From contig CAKTXU010000008.1 of the NCBI GenBank assembly GCA_934630995.1, forward strand, positions 1 through 15,247: a DNA stretch of 15,247 bases, given 5' to 3'. This document shows positions 1 to 8,031 of the stretch, in pieces. Position 1 is the first letter of the stretch, and each line of letters begins with the position of its first letter. The position numbers were made by a program, and so were the translations under genes. The notes beneath the pieces are model-generated. The model searched no databases. It worked only from the letters and a program-made list of their open reading frames with translations, and had not been told where the DNA came from. This stretch comes from an uncultured Eubacteriales bacterium (GTDB lineage Bacteria > Bacillota > Clostridia > Oscillospirales > Acutalibacteraceae).

Positions 1-1610
1 CGCTGCTTCTGAGCGCCACAGGGATGCTCGCTTTCGCGGCCGATACCTCCGCCGACTATTCGGTAGACATGACGGCGGGGAGCAGCTGGAACATCAGCAC
101 ACTGGATGTGGGACTAACCAACGACGCCTCTGTTGACAACTCGCTGGTAGCGGTGGTGAACGGCAAAATGCCGATCATCAATGCGGAAGTGGCGGTTCCG
201 GCGAGCAACCGTTATCTGATTTTAACGATGATGAACGGTACCGACGCCACTGGTATGAGTTTTTATTTCCGCACCAAGGATGGGGATACGGTGGTGCATG
301 AAATTGATGGGGCAGAACGGGTGGACGTGGCTGTAAGCGCCGGCGACACAGGGTTCAAGACCTACGTGGTAGACATGTATAACATCTACTGGACCCACAC
401 CATCGCCTTCCTGCGTTTTGATCTTTTCGCCCCCGGCACATCGACTGACCATCAGGGCAACATCTACATCAAGAGCATGACCTTCTCCGCGGCCGATCCT
501 AACGCGCCAGACGACTCTCAGGACAGTTCTCAGGATAGCGGCGGAGAGAGTTCCACAGAGTCTTCCCAGACGCCGGACAGCTCCGCTGAAAGTAAGGAAG
601 AGGAAAAATGTGTGCTGTTCGATTTCTCTCAGGATCAGCAGGGCTGGGCGGGTGAAAATGCGTTCAACGCTTGTACCGTCGGCATGGAGAGCGGTGCGCT
701 AAAGGCCTCCATCACCGGCTTGGATTCCTTTATCGTGTCCGGAGAAACCAGCATCCCGGCGGAATACCGTTATATGGTGATCCGTATGAAGAACGCGAGC
801 CCGGCCAACGCCATGCAGGTCTATTTCGCGGTAGCCAGCAAGGATGATATCACCGGGGATAAATGCGTCACCTTCTCCACGACGCCGAATGATACCGGCT
901 ACAGCGAGTATGTGGTGGATATGTCCTCCCATGCGGCCTGGAAAGACACGATCAAGCTGATCCGTCTCGATCTGAGCGATAACACGACCGACAGCGGTAC
1001 GGTCTCCATCCAGTCGATTAAGTTCACCGGCGCCCGTCCTTCCTCCGTCAAGCAGGAGGCTATCGTCTATGACATCAGCAAAGGCAACGCCGGTTTCTCC
1101 ATTACCCACGATCTGGCCTCCTATGAAACCAAGAATGGCGCGACAACCGCTGTCTACGGCGGCATCGACCCCTTCATTCTATCTCCCTACGGCTTGGGTA
1201 TCGACGCCGACCGCTACAAATTCCTTCATATTACGGCTAAAGTGGACGCGGATATCAGCTACATGACCCTCTACTTCGTCACTGACAAGTTCACCGAGAT
1301 GTCTTTGGACAAAACGGCGCTCATAGAGGTCAGCCGCAGCGGGGATTACGTGACCTACACGGTGGACATGTCGCAAAATTCGCTCTGGAAGGGAACGGTT
1401 ACCCAGCTTCGCCTCGACCTCAATGATGAAATCCAGACGAGCGGGAGCATCGCCCTTAAATCCATGATGTTCTCCAAGCAGAAGAATCCCGCCATCCCCG
1501 ATACTGGGGACAACCACTGTATGCCGGTTATGCTGCCCGTCTGTGTTTTGGCAGGCTTAGCCCTGCTGTGCGCGGTAATCTCCATGCGGCGCAAAAGGGA
1601 CGCGAACTGA
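1..1610 (+). CDS. Sortase-type wall-anchored protein with three beta-sandwich-like repeats (5' end outside window)
   Basis: The frame is open to the left edge (first whole codon at 3) and reads LLLSATGMLAFAADTS, the end of a signal peptide with a likely AFA/AD cleavage site. The true start therefore lies upstream, and the in-frame ATG at 24 is internal to the signal. Three related modules follow, at about 57-495, 604-1035 and 1060-1480. Each ends with the same pattern: VDM, a Trp, then LR(F/L)DL and a closing (I/L)xS(M/I)xF strand. A Ser/Glu/Asp-rich linker (about 505-600) separates modules one and two. The C terminus has the order of a cell-wall sorting signal: IPDTG at 1494-1508, a hydrophobic segment, then RRKRD before the stop. 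IPDTG differs from LPXTG at the first residue. The modules look like carbohydrate-binding beta-sandwiches, but I cannot assign a CBM family. The neighbouring transporter and glycan enzymes make surface glycan capture the most plausible role, by inference. Confidence 0.85.
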   Translation, partial: LLLSATGMLAFAADTSADYSVDMTAGSSWNISTLDVGLTNDASVDNSLVAVVNGKMPIINAEVAVPASNRYLILTMMNGTDATGMSFYFRTKDGDTVVHEIDGAERVDVAVSAGDTGFKTYVVDMYNIYWTHTIAFLRFDLFAPGTSTDHQGNIYIKSMTFSAADPNAPDDSQDSSQDSGGESSTESSQTPDSSAESKEEEKCVLFDFSQDQQGWAGENAFNACTVGMESGALKASITGLDSFIVSGETSIPAEYRYMVIRMKNASPANAMQVYFAVASKDDITGDKCVTFSTTPNDTGYSEYVVDMSSHAAWKDTIKLIRLDLSDNTTDSGTVSIQSIKFTGARPSSVKQEAIVYDISKGNAGFSITHDLASYETKNGATTAVYGGIDPFILSPYGLGIDADRYKFLHITAKVDADISYMTLYFVTDKFTEMSLDKTALIEVSRSGDYVTYTVDMSQNSLWKGTVTQLRLDLNDEIQTSGSIALKSMMFSKQKNPAIPDTGDNHCMPVMLPVCVLAGLALLCAVISMRRKRDAN

Positions 1611-1699
1611 TGGGCATTTACGTAGGAAGCCTCTCTGCTTAGCGGGCGGATTTTCAATGAAGGATTCGTCTGACCGTCATTAAACCAATGAACTTTCCG

Positions 1700-1715
1700 G
1701 GAGGAAGGACTATTG
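1700..1715 (+). promoter_or_regulatory. Ribosome binding site and TTG start of the first ABC ATPase gene
   Basis: A GGAGGAAGG-like stretch (about 1700-1708) lies four bases before TTG at 1713. No ATG fits the conserved N terminus, so the strong Shine-Dalgarno sequence decides for the TTG. The 102-nt gap after the upstream stop (1610) shows no convincing terminator or clear promoter, so co-transcription with the wall protein is possible. Confidence 0.6.
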
Positions 1716-2750
1716 AAACCCGAAAAACTCGTTGAGGTCAAAAACCTGACCGTGAAGTTCCGCACCGACGAAGGTATCGTGAGCGCGGTCAACGGTGTCA
1801 ATTACGATATCACAGTCGGGCAGACGCTGGGGCTGGTGGGAGAAAGTGGTTGTGGAAAAAGCGTATCCTCCAACGCGCTGATGCGTATTCTCCCGGAAAA
1901 CGGATGGATCGATAGCGGAGAGCTGCTGTTCCACAGCCGGGCGGGCACCTTTGATATCGCCGGCCTGCCCCAGAAGGACAAACGTCTCGAGCTTCTGCAC
2001 GGCAAGGAGATGGCCATGATATTCCAGGAGCCTATGACCTCCTTCTGTCCGGTCTATACCATCGGCAATCAGATCATGGAGGCAATCCGGCTGCATACCG
2101 ATATTCCTAAAAAGGAACAGCGGGGCTATGCGGTCGAGCTGCTGCGGAAGGTGCGGATGTCCAAGCCGGAGCAGCGGGTGGACGAATATCCTTATCAGCT
2201 CAGCGGCGGAATGCGGCAGCGGGCAATGATTGCTATGGCGCTGGCCGGCAATCCTCGTCTGCTGATTGCGGATGAACCCACCACCTCCCTGGATGTGACC
2301 GTGCAGGCGCAGATTCTCAACCTGCTGCTTGAGCTGCAGCAGGAATACCACATGTCTATTCTGATGATCAATCACAATCTGGGAATCATCGCAGAAACCT
2401 CTGACACAGTGGCGGTGATGTATCTCGGCCGCATTGTGGAACTGGCGCCCGCGGATGAATTGCTGCGCAATCCTCTTCACCCGTACACCCGCGGGCTGTT
2501 CTCCTCCATCCCCAAGGTGACTGACCGTCGGGGAACCAAGCTCGCTTACATAGAGGGCAATGTGCCCGATGCTTACGGCATTCCAAAGGGTTGCGCCTAT
2601 CATTTGCGCTGTCCGCAGGCCATGAAAGGGCTCTGCGACCAGGTGGCGCCGGCCGACTGCTATCCGGACGGGGACCACCGGGTAGCCTGTCATCTGTACG
2701 CGGGCAGTGCGCCTTCTGCGCCGGAAGAGGATGGTGACGAGCATGCGTGA
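1713..2750 (+). CDS. Opp/Dpp-type ABC importer ATPase (DppD/OppD-like)
   Basis: This is a 345-residue cytoplasmic nucleotide-binding subunit of a peptide/nickel/oligosaccharide-class importer. It would energise uptake through the two permeases encoded downstream, paired with the second ATPase. Walker A GESGCGKS is at residues 43-50, the signature LSGGMRQR starts at 163, Walker B with catalytic DE is at 187-188, and the switch His is H221 (INHNLG, with Asn where Asp is more usual). The C-terminal oligopeptide-transporter extension is present (HPYTRGLFSSIPK, then GCAYHLRCPQA with further Cys residues). This extension distinguishes Opp/Dpp ATPases from sugar CUT1 ATPases. Length is typical for the family. 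Its stop overlaps the start of the next ATPase gene by eight bases. Substrate class cannot be read from the ATPase itself, and the neighbours argue for oligosaccharides rather than peptides. Confidence 0.95.
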   Translation: MKPEKLVEVKNLTVKFRTDEGIVSAVNGVNYDITVGQTLGLVGESGCGKSVSSNALMRILPENGWIDSGELLFHSRAGTFDIAGLPQKDKRLELLHGKEMAMIFQEPMTSFCPVYTIGNQIMEAIRLHTDIPKKEQRGYAVELLRKVRMSKPEQRVDEYPYQLSGGMRQRAMIAMALAGNPRLLIADEPTTSLDVTVQAQILNLLLELQQEYHMSILMINHNLGIIAETSDTVAVMYLGRIVELAPADELLRNPLHPYTRGLFSSIPKVTDRRGTKLAYIEGNVPDAYGIPKGCAYHLRCPQAMKGLCDQVAPADCYPDGDHRVACHLYAGSAPSAPEEDGDEHA

Positions 2751-3786
2751 GCCCTTGCTGGAAATCCAGCATCTAAAGAAGTTTTTCCCAATCCAGAAAA
2801 CCCTTTCGGGCAAGGTGAGCGGGTATGTGCAGGCGGTTGACGACGTATCCTTCACCGTTGGCGAGCAGGAGACGGTTGGTCTGGTGGGGGAGAGCGGCTG
2901 CGGCAAGAGCACCGTCGGCAACTGCATCCTGCGGCTGCTGGAGCCGGATAGCGGCAAGATCCTCTATCACGACGGTCAGGGCGGCACGGCGGATCTGGCC
3001 ACTCTCTCCCAGAAGGCGCTGTCGCCCTACCGACAGAAGCTCCAGATGATTTTTCAGGATCCGTATTCCTCTCTCGACCCACGCATGACAACGAGGGAGA
3101 TTATTGCCGAGCCGCTGATCACCTTCCGCGCATGCCCGAAATCGGAAATGAAGAACCGGGTGGCGGAGCTGATGCAGAAGGTGGGGCTGCGGCCGGAGTA
3201 TATGCAGCGGTATCCTCACGCCTTCAGCGGCGGACAGCGGCAGCGGATCGGTATCGCCCGGGCGATTGCCCTCAATCCGCGGTTCATCGTCTGCGATGAG
3301 TCGCTGTCCTCGCTGGATGTATCGGTGCAGGCACAGATTCTTGATCTTCTCGCGCAGCTGAGAGAGGAATACCGCATGAGTTACCTGTTCATCGCTCACG
3401 ACCTGAGCGTGGTGAAGCACTTATGCGACAAGGTCGTGGTTATGTATGTAGGGAAGGTGTTCGAGGTGGCCGAGACTGCGGATTTGTATGCGCGTCCGCT
3501 GCATCCCTATACCGAGGCGCTGCTTTCCTCGGTGCCCAAGACCAATCAGGGAAAGCGCGCTCATCGCACGGTGCCGGAGGGCGAGGTGCCCGATCCGAGC
3601 AAGCCGCCGGCGGGCTGTTACTTTCATCCCCGCTGTCCGTATGCCGCGCCGGAATGCCAGGAATGCGATCAAACATTGCATGAAGTGACCGGGCCGGACG
3701 GCCGGGTCCGCTATACATCCTGCCTGCGGTATGAGGAGCTCACACTGCAGGGCATTGAGGACGATGGAGGAGAAGAAAGCGAATGA
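2743..3786 (+). CDS. Opp/Dpp-type ABC importer ATPase (DppF/OppF-like)
   Basis: This is the second ATPase of the importer, 347 residues from ATG 2743. Walker A GESGCGKS is at 49-56, the signature FSGGQRQR starts at 161, catalytic D185-E186 sits in CDESLSSLD (the Pro of the common DEP motif is replaced by Ser), and the switch His is H219 in AHDLS. The C-terminal Cys-rich segment (GCYFHPRCPYAAPEC) and the HPYTEALLSSVPK motif are typical of OppF/DppF. ATG 2743 is chosen because MREPLLEIQHL aligns with usual family starts. An ATG at 2731 directly after the GGAAGAGG would add four residues and cannot be excluded. The gene overlaps the previous one by 8 nt and the next by 4 nt (ATGA), which indicates tight translational coupling. 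Confidence 0.95.
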   Translation: MREPLLEIQHLKKFFPIQKTLSGKVSGYVQAVDDVSFTVGEQETVGLVGESGCGKSTVGNCILRLLEPDSGKILYHDGQGGTADLATLSQKALSPYRQKLQMIFQDPYSSLDPRMTTREIIAEPLITFRACPKSEMKNRVAELMQKVGLRPEYMQRYPHAFSGGQRQRIGIARAIALNPRFIVCDESLSSLDVSVQAQILDLLAQLREEYRMSYLFIAHDLSVVKHLCDKVVVMYVGKVFEVAETADLYARPLHPYTEALLSSVPKTNQGKRAHRTVPEGEVPDPSKPPAGCYFHPRCPYAAPECQECDQTLHEVTGPDGRVRYTSCLRYEELTLQGIEDDGGEESE

Positions 3787-6026
3787 AACAGAGATTTTAT
3801 TATCAGCAGGCAATGAGGCTGACGGCCCTTCTGCTCGCAGCCGCCTTTGCATTGACCTCCTGTAACAGCGGAGGCCCCGCCGCAAGCGGTACGACGAGCG
3901 CTGGCAGCAGCGGCGGCAACTTGGCGCCACAGGTGGATTTGAGCATCAAGGAGGCGCCTTCGCTGGCCGCGCTGGTGGAAAAAGGTGAACTGGCGGCGCT
4001 GTCGGAGCGGCTTCCGGAAAATCCCAAGGTGGTTAAGCCGTACGAGAGCTATGGCGTTTATGGTGGAACCTGGCGGCAGACGGTGACCAATGCCACCAAG
4101 GGTCACGCCTTCAAAATGATCGGCTATTATCAGGGGATGAACCTGGTCACCTGGAACAAGGACTGCACCGAGATCGAGCCGAATCTGGCCTCCTCGGCGG
4201 TGCTCAGCGATGACTGTAAAACCCTGACCGTGACCCTCCGAAAGGGGCTCAAATGGTCGGACGGACAGCCGATGACCACCGAGGATGTCCAGTTCTGGTG
4301 GGACGCCTACGCGAACAATAAGACCATCAGCCCCGGCTCCGCCACCTGGAACAGCACCACCCTGACTGTGGAGGATGATATCACCTTCGTCATGACCTTT
4401 GAGGAACCGCGGCCCTTTATGCTCACGTATATGGCGGATGGAAGCACCGGCAGCTATTGGTTCCTGCCCAAGCATTATCTCGGGCAGTTCCATGCGGATT
4501 ACAGCGACCAGGCGGAAACGACCGCCAAAAGCCTGAGCTTCGACAGCTGGGTCAATTGTTTCCTGGACAGGATGGATTACATGACCAATCAGGATATGCC
4601 GGTTCTGTCTCCCTGGATGCTGACCACCAGCGGCACCGCCGCCACCCAGCTGAGTTTCGCCCGCAATCCGTATTACTGGGCCACCGACGACGCGGGACGG
4701 CAGCTGCCCTATATCGACAGCTGTGTCATCAATTTGGCGCAGAGCGACGACATCGTGACCATGAAAAATGTCAGCGGTGAATTTGAGATCGCCTTTGCCT
4801 GCGTGATGGAGGATATGGCGAATTATCCCTTGTATGCAGAGAACGCCGGGCAGGCGGGATATACGGTCTGTACCTCTGAGTTTGACGAACCCAACGCCAT
4901 GAACATCCATCTCAATATCACCAGTGCGGATGAGGTCAAGCGCGGCTATTACCAGCAGACGGATTTCCGCAGAGCGCTGTCACTGGCGATCAACCGCCAG
5001 GAGATCATCGACGTGCAGTTTACTGTGGGTAAGTTCAAGTCTGCCGCCCGGCAATTTTCACCGGTGGAAAACTCCCCCTATTATGATGAAAACCTCTCCA
5101 CCCAGTATACCCAATACGACGTGGACGGCGCGAACGCACTACTGGACGGCCTTGGCCTGACATCGAAAAACGGGGATGGATTCCGGTTAATGCGCAACGG
5201 CAAGGCGCTCTCCATCGTCATTGAGGTGCCAGCCTATTCCAACCAGTGGCTGGATGTGGCCAACATGATCGCCAGCTATTGGCAGAAAGTCGGAATCAAC
5301 GCCAGCACCAAGTCGGTGGATACCTCCCTCTGGGAAACCCACTGTGTCTCCAATTCCTTTGACTGCACGGTCTTTACCGGGGGAGGCGGCTTCGAGGCCC
5401 TTTCCGACCTGACGGTCAACGACTATACCGGTTATGATTATTTTGCCTGGCCGCAACGATTTGCAGCGGGCGCCTATACCTGGCGCTCAACGAACGGTCA
5501 GGGCGGCGTGGAACCCCCGCAGTACATCAAGGATTTATGGGTCCTGGGTGAAGAGCTGGTACAGGAGCCGGACAAGCAGCGGCAGCAGCAGGATGTGGAG
5601 CAGATCCTCAAAATCCACCGCGATAACTTGCTGGTCCTCGGCGTTTGCTCCCGGTTGCCGGCACTGTATCTGGTGAAGAACAACGTCCACAATGTCCCCA
5701 CCCTCAGTCCCTCCTGGGCCTACGGCTATACCGGTCACGGCAGCCCGGATCAGTATTACATCTCCGAGACAGATTTTCCGCCGGCAGGGACCGGAGAGAT
5801 CCCTGCCGGCTTTTCAAGAAAGGCGGAAATCTCACGTGGTACATTATATTGGAAAGCGGCTATTGATTATCATTCCGCTTTTGCTGGTATTATCTGTCGT
5901 GGTCTTTGTCCTGATCCAACTGCCTCCGGGAGATTATCTGACCAGCTACATCAATACCCTGCGCGCTCAGGGAGGCAACATCGATCAGGACACTATCCAG
6001 CAGTTGGAAATGCGCTACGGGCTTGA
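3783..6026 (+). CDS. Family 5 solute-binding lipoprotein (Opp/Dpp-type), with anomalous 3' extension
   Basis: This is the extracellular binding protein of the importer. The N terminus is a lipoprotein signal: a basic start, a hydrophobic core and lipobox LTSC with the lipidated Cys at residue 27, then a Gly/Ser/Thr-rich tether. The SBP_bac_5-type body (about residues 75-660) includes LASSAVLSDDCKTLTVTLRKGLKWSDG, a hallmark of this fold, here split by reading as LASSAVLSDDCKTL and LRKGLKWSDG. About 660 residues is long compared with classic DppA (about 535) but fits clades often found near glycosidases. ATG 3783 overlaps the ATPase stop (ATGA) and follows GGAGGAGAAG. Oddly, after the natural-looking end GSPDQYYIS (residue 661) no stop occurs. 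The frame continues through the 5780-5815 hairpin and overlaps the permease by 191 nt, giving 747 residues with an unconserved-looking tail. A lost stop (GAG at 5766 is one change from TAG) or a sequence error is likely. Confidence 0.88.
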   Translation: MKQRFYYQQAMRLTALLLAAAFALTSCNSGGPAASGTTSAGSSGGNLAPQVDLSIKEAPSLAALVEKGELAALSERLPENPKVVKPYESYGVYGGTWRQTVTNATKGHAFKMIGYYQGMNLVTWNKDCTEIEPNLASSAVLSDDCKTLTVTLRKGLKWSDGQPMTTEDVQFWWDAYANNKTISPGSATWNSTTLTVEDDITFVMTFEEPRPFMLTYMADGSTGSYWFLPKHYLGQFHADYSDQAETTAKSLSFDSWVNCFLDRMDYMTNQDMPVLSPWMLTTSGTAATQLSFARNPYYWATDDAGRQLPYIDSCVINLAQSDDIVTMKNVSGEFEIAFACVMEDMANYPLYAENAGQAGYTVCTSEFDEPNAMNIHLNITSADEVKRGYYQQTDFRRALSLAINRQEIIDVQFTVGKFKSAARQFSPVENSPYYDENLSTQYTQYDVDGANALLDGLGLTSKNGDGFRLMRNGKALSIVIEVPAYSNQWLDVANMIASYWQKVGINASTKSVDTSLWETHCVSNSFDCTVFTGGGGFEALSDLTVNDYTGYDYFAWPQRFAAGAYTWRSTNGQGGVEPPQYIKDLWVLGEELVQEPDKQRQQQDVEQILKIHRDNLLVLGVCSRLPALYLVKNNVHNVPTLSPSWAYGYTGHGSPDQYYISETDFPPAGTGEIPAGFSRKAEISRGTLYWKAAIDYHSAFAGIICRGLCPDPTASGRLSDQLHQYPARSGRQHRSGHYPAVGNALRA
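5780..5815 (+). terminator. Intra-operon stem-loop with T-run (attenuator or mRNA-stabilising hairpin)
   Basis: GCCGGCAGGGA (5780-5790) and TCCCTGCCGGC (5800-5810) form a perfect 11-bp stem around a 9-nt loop, followed by TTTTC. It lies between the end of the binding-protein domain and the first permease start (5836). In binding-protein operons such a hairpin commonly lowers downstream expression and protects the upstream mRNA 3' end, so the binding protein is made in excess. The short T-run suggests partial rather than complete termination. Unusually, it lies inside an open reading frame here. Confidence 0.75.
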
Positions 6027-6822
6027 TCAGCCGATGTATATCCAGTATTTTAAATGGATGGGCCGCATGTTCCAGGGAGATTTCGGATACTCCTTCCAGT
6101 GGAACCGGCCGGTGAACGAGCTGCTTGCCGACCGGCTCCCTTGTACCATCGCCCTCTCTTTCACCTCGATCCTGCTGGTATGGATCATCGCTTTGCCCAT
6201 CGGCTTTTATTCCGCAACGCATAAATACTCGCCCTTGGATTATGGCTTCACCACGATTTCCTTTTTGGGTATGTCTCTGCCGGATTTTCTGCTGGCGCTG
6301 ATCGTGCTCTGGCTCTATTACGCAGCTACCGGCACCTTCGGGGGAGGCTTGTACTCCGACGCCTTTGTCAATCAGCCGTTCAGCTTTGCCAAGTTTGTGG
6401 ATTTGCTGAAGCATGTGTGGATGCCGTATCTTGTTATTGCGATCACCAGCACGGCAGGGCTGATTAAAACCTTTCGCGCCAACCTGCTTGACGAAATGAG
6501 CAAGCCTTATGTCCAAACAGCCCGCGCCAAGGGTGTCTCAAACCTGCGGCTGCTCATCAAATATCCGGTCCGTATCGCCATGATTCCCTTTGTCAGTACC
6601 ATCGGCTGGATGCTGCCGGGGCTGATTTCCGGCCAGACCATCATCTCCATCGTCATGAATCTGCCCACGGTGGGGCCGCTGCTGCTCAACGCCCTGAAAA
6701 ATCAGGATATGTACCTGGCAGGCTCCATTGTATTTATACTGGGTGTGCTGACCATGATCGGCACCCTGATTTCGGACATCCTGTTGGCGCTGACCGACCC
6801 CAGGATCCGCAGGAAAGGGTAG
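5836..6822 (+). CDS. Opp/Dpp-type ABC importer permease 1 (DppB/OppB-like)
   Basis: This is a 328-residue integral membrane subunit with about six predicted transmembrane segments. The first is just after the start (YIGKRLLIIIPLLLVLSVVV). The loop holds LPPGDYL and later LEMRYGLDQPMYIQYFKW, typical of DppB. The BPD_transp_1 EAA loop that docks the ATPases is visible as QTARAKGVSNLRLLIKY, followed by LPGLISGQTIISIVMNLPTVG. GTG 5836 (MVHYIGKRLL) is chosen over upstream in-frame starts because the earlier codons encode non-membrane, Arg/Pro-rich sequence and because family members start at this point. AAAGGCGG about nine bases upstream is a reasonable ribosome site. The start lies inside the anomalous reading-frame extension of the binding protein. 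The next permease follows after 9 nt. Confidence 0.93.
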   Translation: MVHYIGKRLLIIIPLLLVLSVVVFVLIQLPPGDYLTSYINTLRAQGGNIDQDTIQQLEMRYGLDQPMYIQYFKWMGRMFQGDFGYSFQWNRPVNELLADRLPCTIALSFTSILLVWIIALPIGFYSATHKYSPLDYGFTTISFLGMSLPDFLLALIVLWLYYAATGTFGGGLYSDAFVNQPFSFAKFVDLLKHVWMPYLVIAITSTAGLIKTFRANLLDEMSKPYVQTARAKGVSNLRLLIKYPVRIAMIPFVSTIGWMLPGLISGQTIISIVMNLPTVGPLLLNALKNQDMYLAGSIVFILGVLTMIGTLISDILLALTDPRIRRKG

Positions 6823-6831
6823 GTGGGCGTG

Positions 6832-8007
6832 ATGAACGATAATCATAGCGGTTCGAATATCAGCCGAAAGGAACGCAAGCTGCGTCAGGCGGCGGAAAAA
6901 CACCAGCGGCAGCGCCAAAACGAAAGCTATTATGCTGCAACCCAATGGCAGCTGATGCGGCGGAGATTTACTCGGAATAAGCTGGCGGTGGTCGGCTTGG
7001 CGGTACTTGTCCTCATGTATCTGATTGCCATCTTGTGCGAATTCATCGCCCCTTACGATCCCAATCAGACCAACGCGTCCATCAAAAACCAACAGCCGCA
7101 GATGATTCGCTTTCACAGCGAAAAAACCGGTTTTTCCTTCCGGCCGTTCGTTTATGGGATGGAGCAGACCTACCATCCTGTGACGATGAAAACCATTTAC
7201 GTGGAGAACCCGGAGGATATCCAGTATCTTTCCTTTTTCGTCAAGGGCAGCGAATATAAGCTGTGGGGCCTGTTTCGCTGCGACCGTCATCTATTCGGCG
7301 TGAAAGGCAGCGAACAGCCGGTCACTCTCTTCGGTGCGGATTCTATGGGACGGGACATCCTCTCGCGCATCTGCTACGGGGCACGGATCTCCTGCTCTAT
7401 CGGTCTGGTGGGCGTGTTTCTCAGTTTTATTCTCGGTGTGCTAATCGGCGGTCTGTCGGGCTATATCGGCGGCAAGCTGGATTCCTTCATCCAGCGGGTG
7501 ATCGACTTCATCGTCTGTCTGCCGACCCTGCCCATCTGGATGGCGCTGAGCGCCGCCATTCCCTCCGACTGGTCGGTGACCAAGACCTATTTCTGCATGG
7601 TGTTGATTCTCTCACTCATGGGCTGGCCCGGGCTGGCCCGGGTAGTACGCAGCAAGTTCATCTCCCTGGGCAACGAGGATTTCATCCGTGCCGCCCGTGT
7701 CGCTGGAGCAGGAACAGGACGGATCATCTTCCGTCACATGGTGCCGTCCTTTGCCAGCTATCTGATCGCGCAGATTACCCTCTCGATTCCGGGTATGATC
7801 CTTGGGGAGACCTCGATGTCCTTCCTCGGTCTGGGGCTGCGTTCCCCGGCGGTCAGTTGGGGCATATTGCTCAGCGACGCGCAGAATATACGCAATGTGG
7901 CCCTGTATCCCTGGACGCTGATTCCCGGCGTCTTCGTGGTGCTGACGGTGATGGCCTTCAACTTCGTGGGCGACGGCCTGCGCGATGCAGCGGATCCCTA
8001 TTCGTAA
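6832..8007 (+). CDS. Opp/Dpp-type ABC importer permease 2 (DppC/OppC-like), with long inserted loop
   Basis: This is a 391-residue membrane subunit that pairs with permease 1. A basic, Gln/Arg-rich cytoplasmic N terminus precedes the OppC_N segment (RRRFTRNKLAVVGLAVL, first membrane helix, IAPYDPN). Roughly 85-90 residues follow (about residues 80-165) before LFGADSMGRDILSRICYG, the usual start of the permease core, so the first extracytoplasmic loop is clearly longer than in about 300-residue DppC proteins. The EAA loop reads FIRAARVAGAGTGRIIFRH, and the family C-terminal stretch SFLGLGLRSPAVSWG and GDGLRDAADP is present. ATG 6832 follows AGGTGG at good spacing. GTG 6823, directly after the previous stop, is an in-frame alternative. 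The long loop probably contacts the large binding protein, by inference. Confidence 0.93.
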   Translation: MNDNHSGSNISRKERKLRQAAEKHQRQRQNESYYAATQWQLMRRRFTRNKLAVVGLAVLVLMYLIAILCEFIAPYDPNQTNASIKNQQPQMIRFHSEKTGFSFRPFVYGMEQTYHPVTMKTIYVENPEDIQYLSFFVKGSEYKLWGLFRCDRHLFGVKGSEQPVTLFGADSMGRDILSRICYGARISCSIGLVGVFLSFILGVLIGGLSGYIGGKLDSFIQRVIDFIVCLPTLPIWMALSAAIPSDWSVTKTYFCMVLILSLMGWPGLARVVRSKFISLGNEDFIRAARVAGAGTGRIIFRHMVPSFASYLIAQITLSIPGMILGETSMSFLGLGLRSPAVSWGILLSDAQNIRNVALYPWTLIPGVFVVLTVMAFNFVGDGLRDAADPYS

Positions 8008-8031
8008 TCAAAAGCAAAGGATGGTAGCAGC

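Noticed and set aside
2707..2742. Earlier starts for the second ATPase gene
   Set aside because: The added residues (MRLLRRKR...) lie within the previous gene and precede the Shine-Dalgarno. The family N terminus fits 2743, with 2731 as the only serious alternative.
5692..5835. Upstream extension of the first permease gene in the same frame
   Set aside because: These 48 codons encode Arg/Pro-rich sequence overlapping the binding protein and the hairpin. The permease starts naturally at GTG 5836.
7620..7642. Tandem repeat of GGGCTGGCCC
   Set aside because: It encodes GWPGLARV, a normal permease sequence ahead of the EAA loop, so the repeat is a by-product of codon use.
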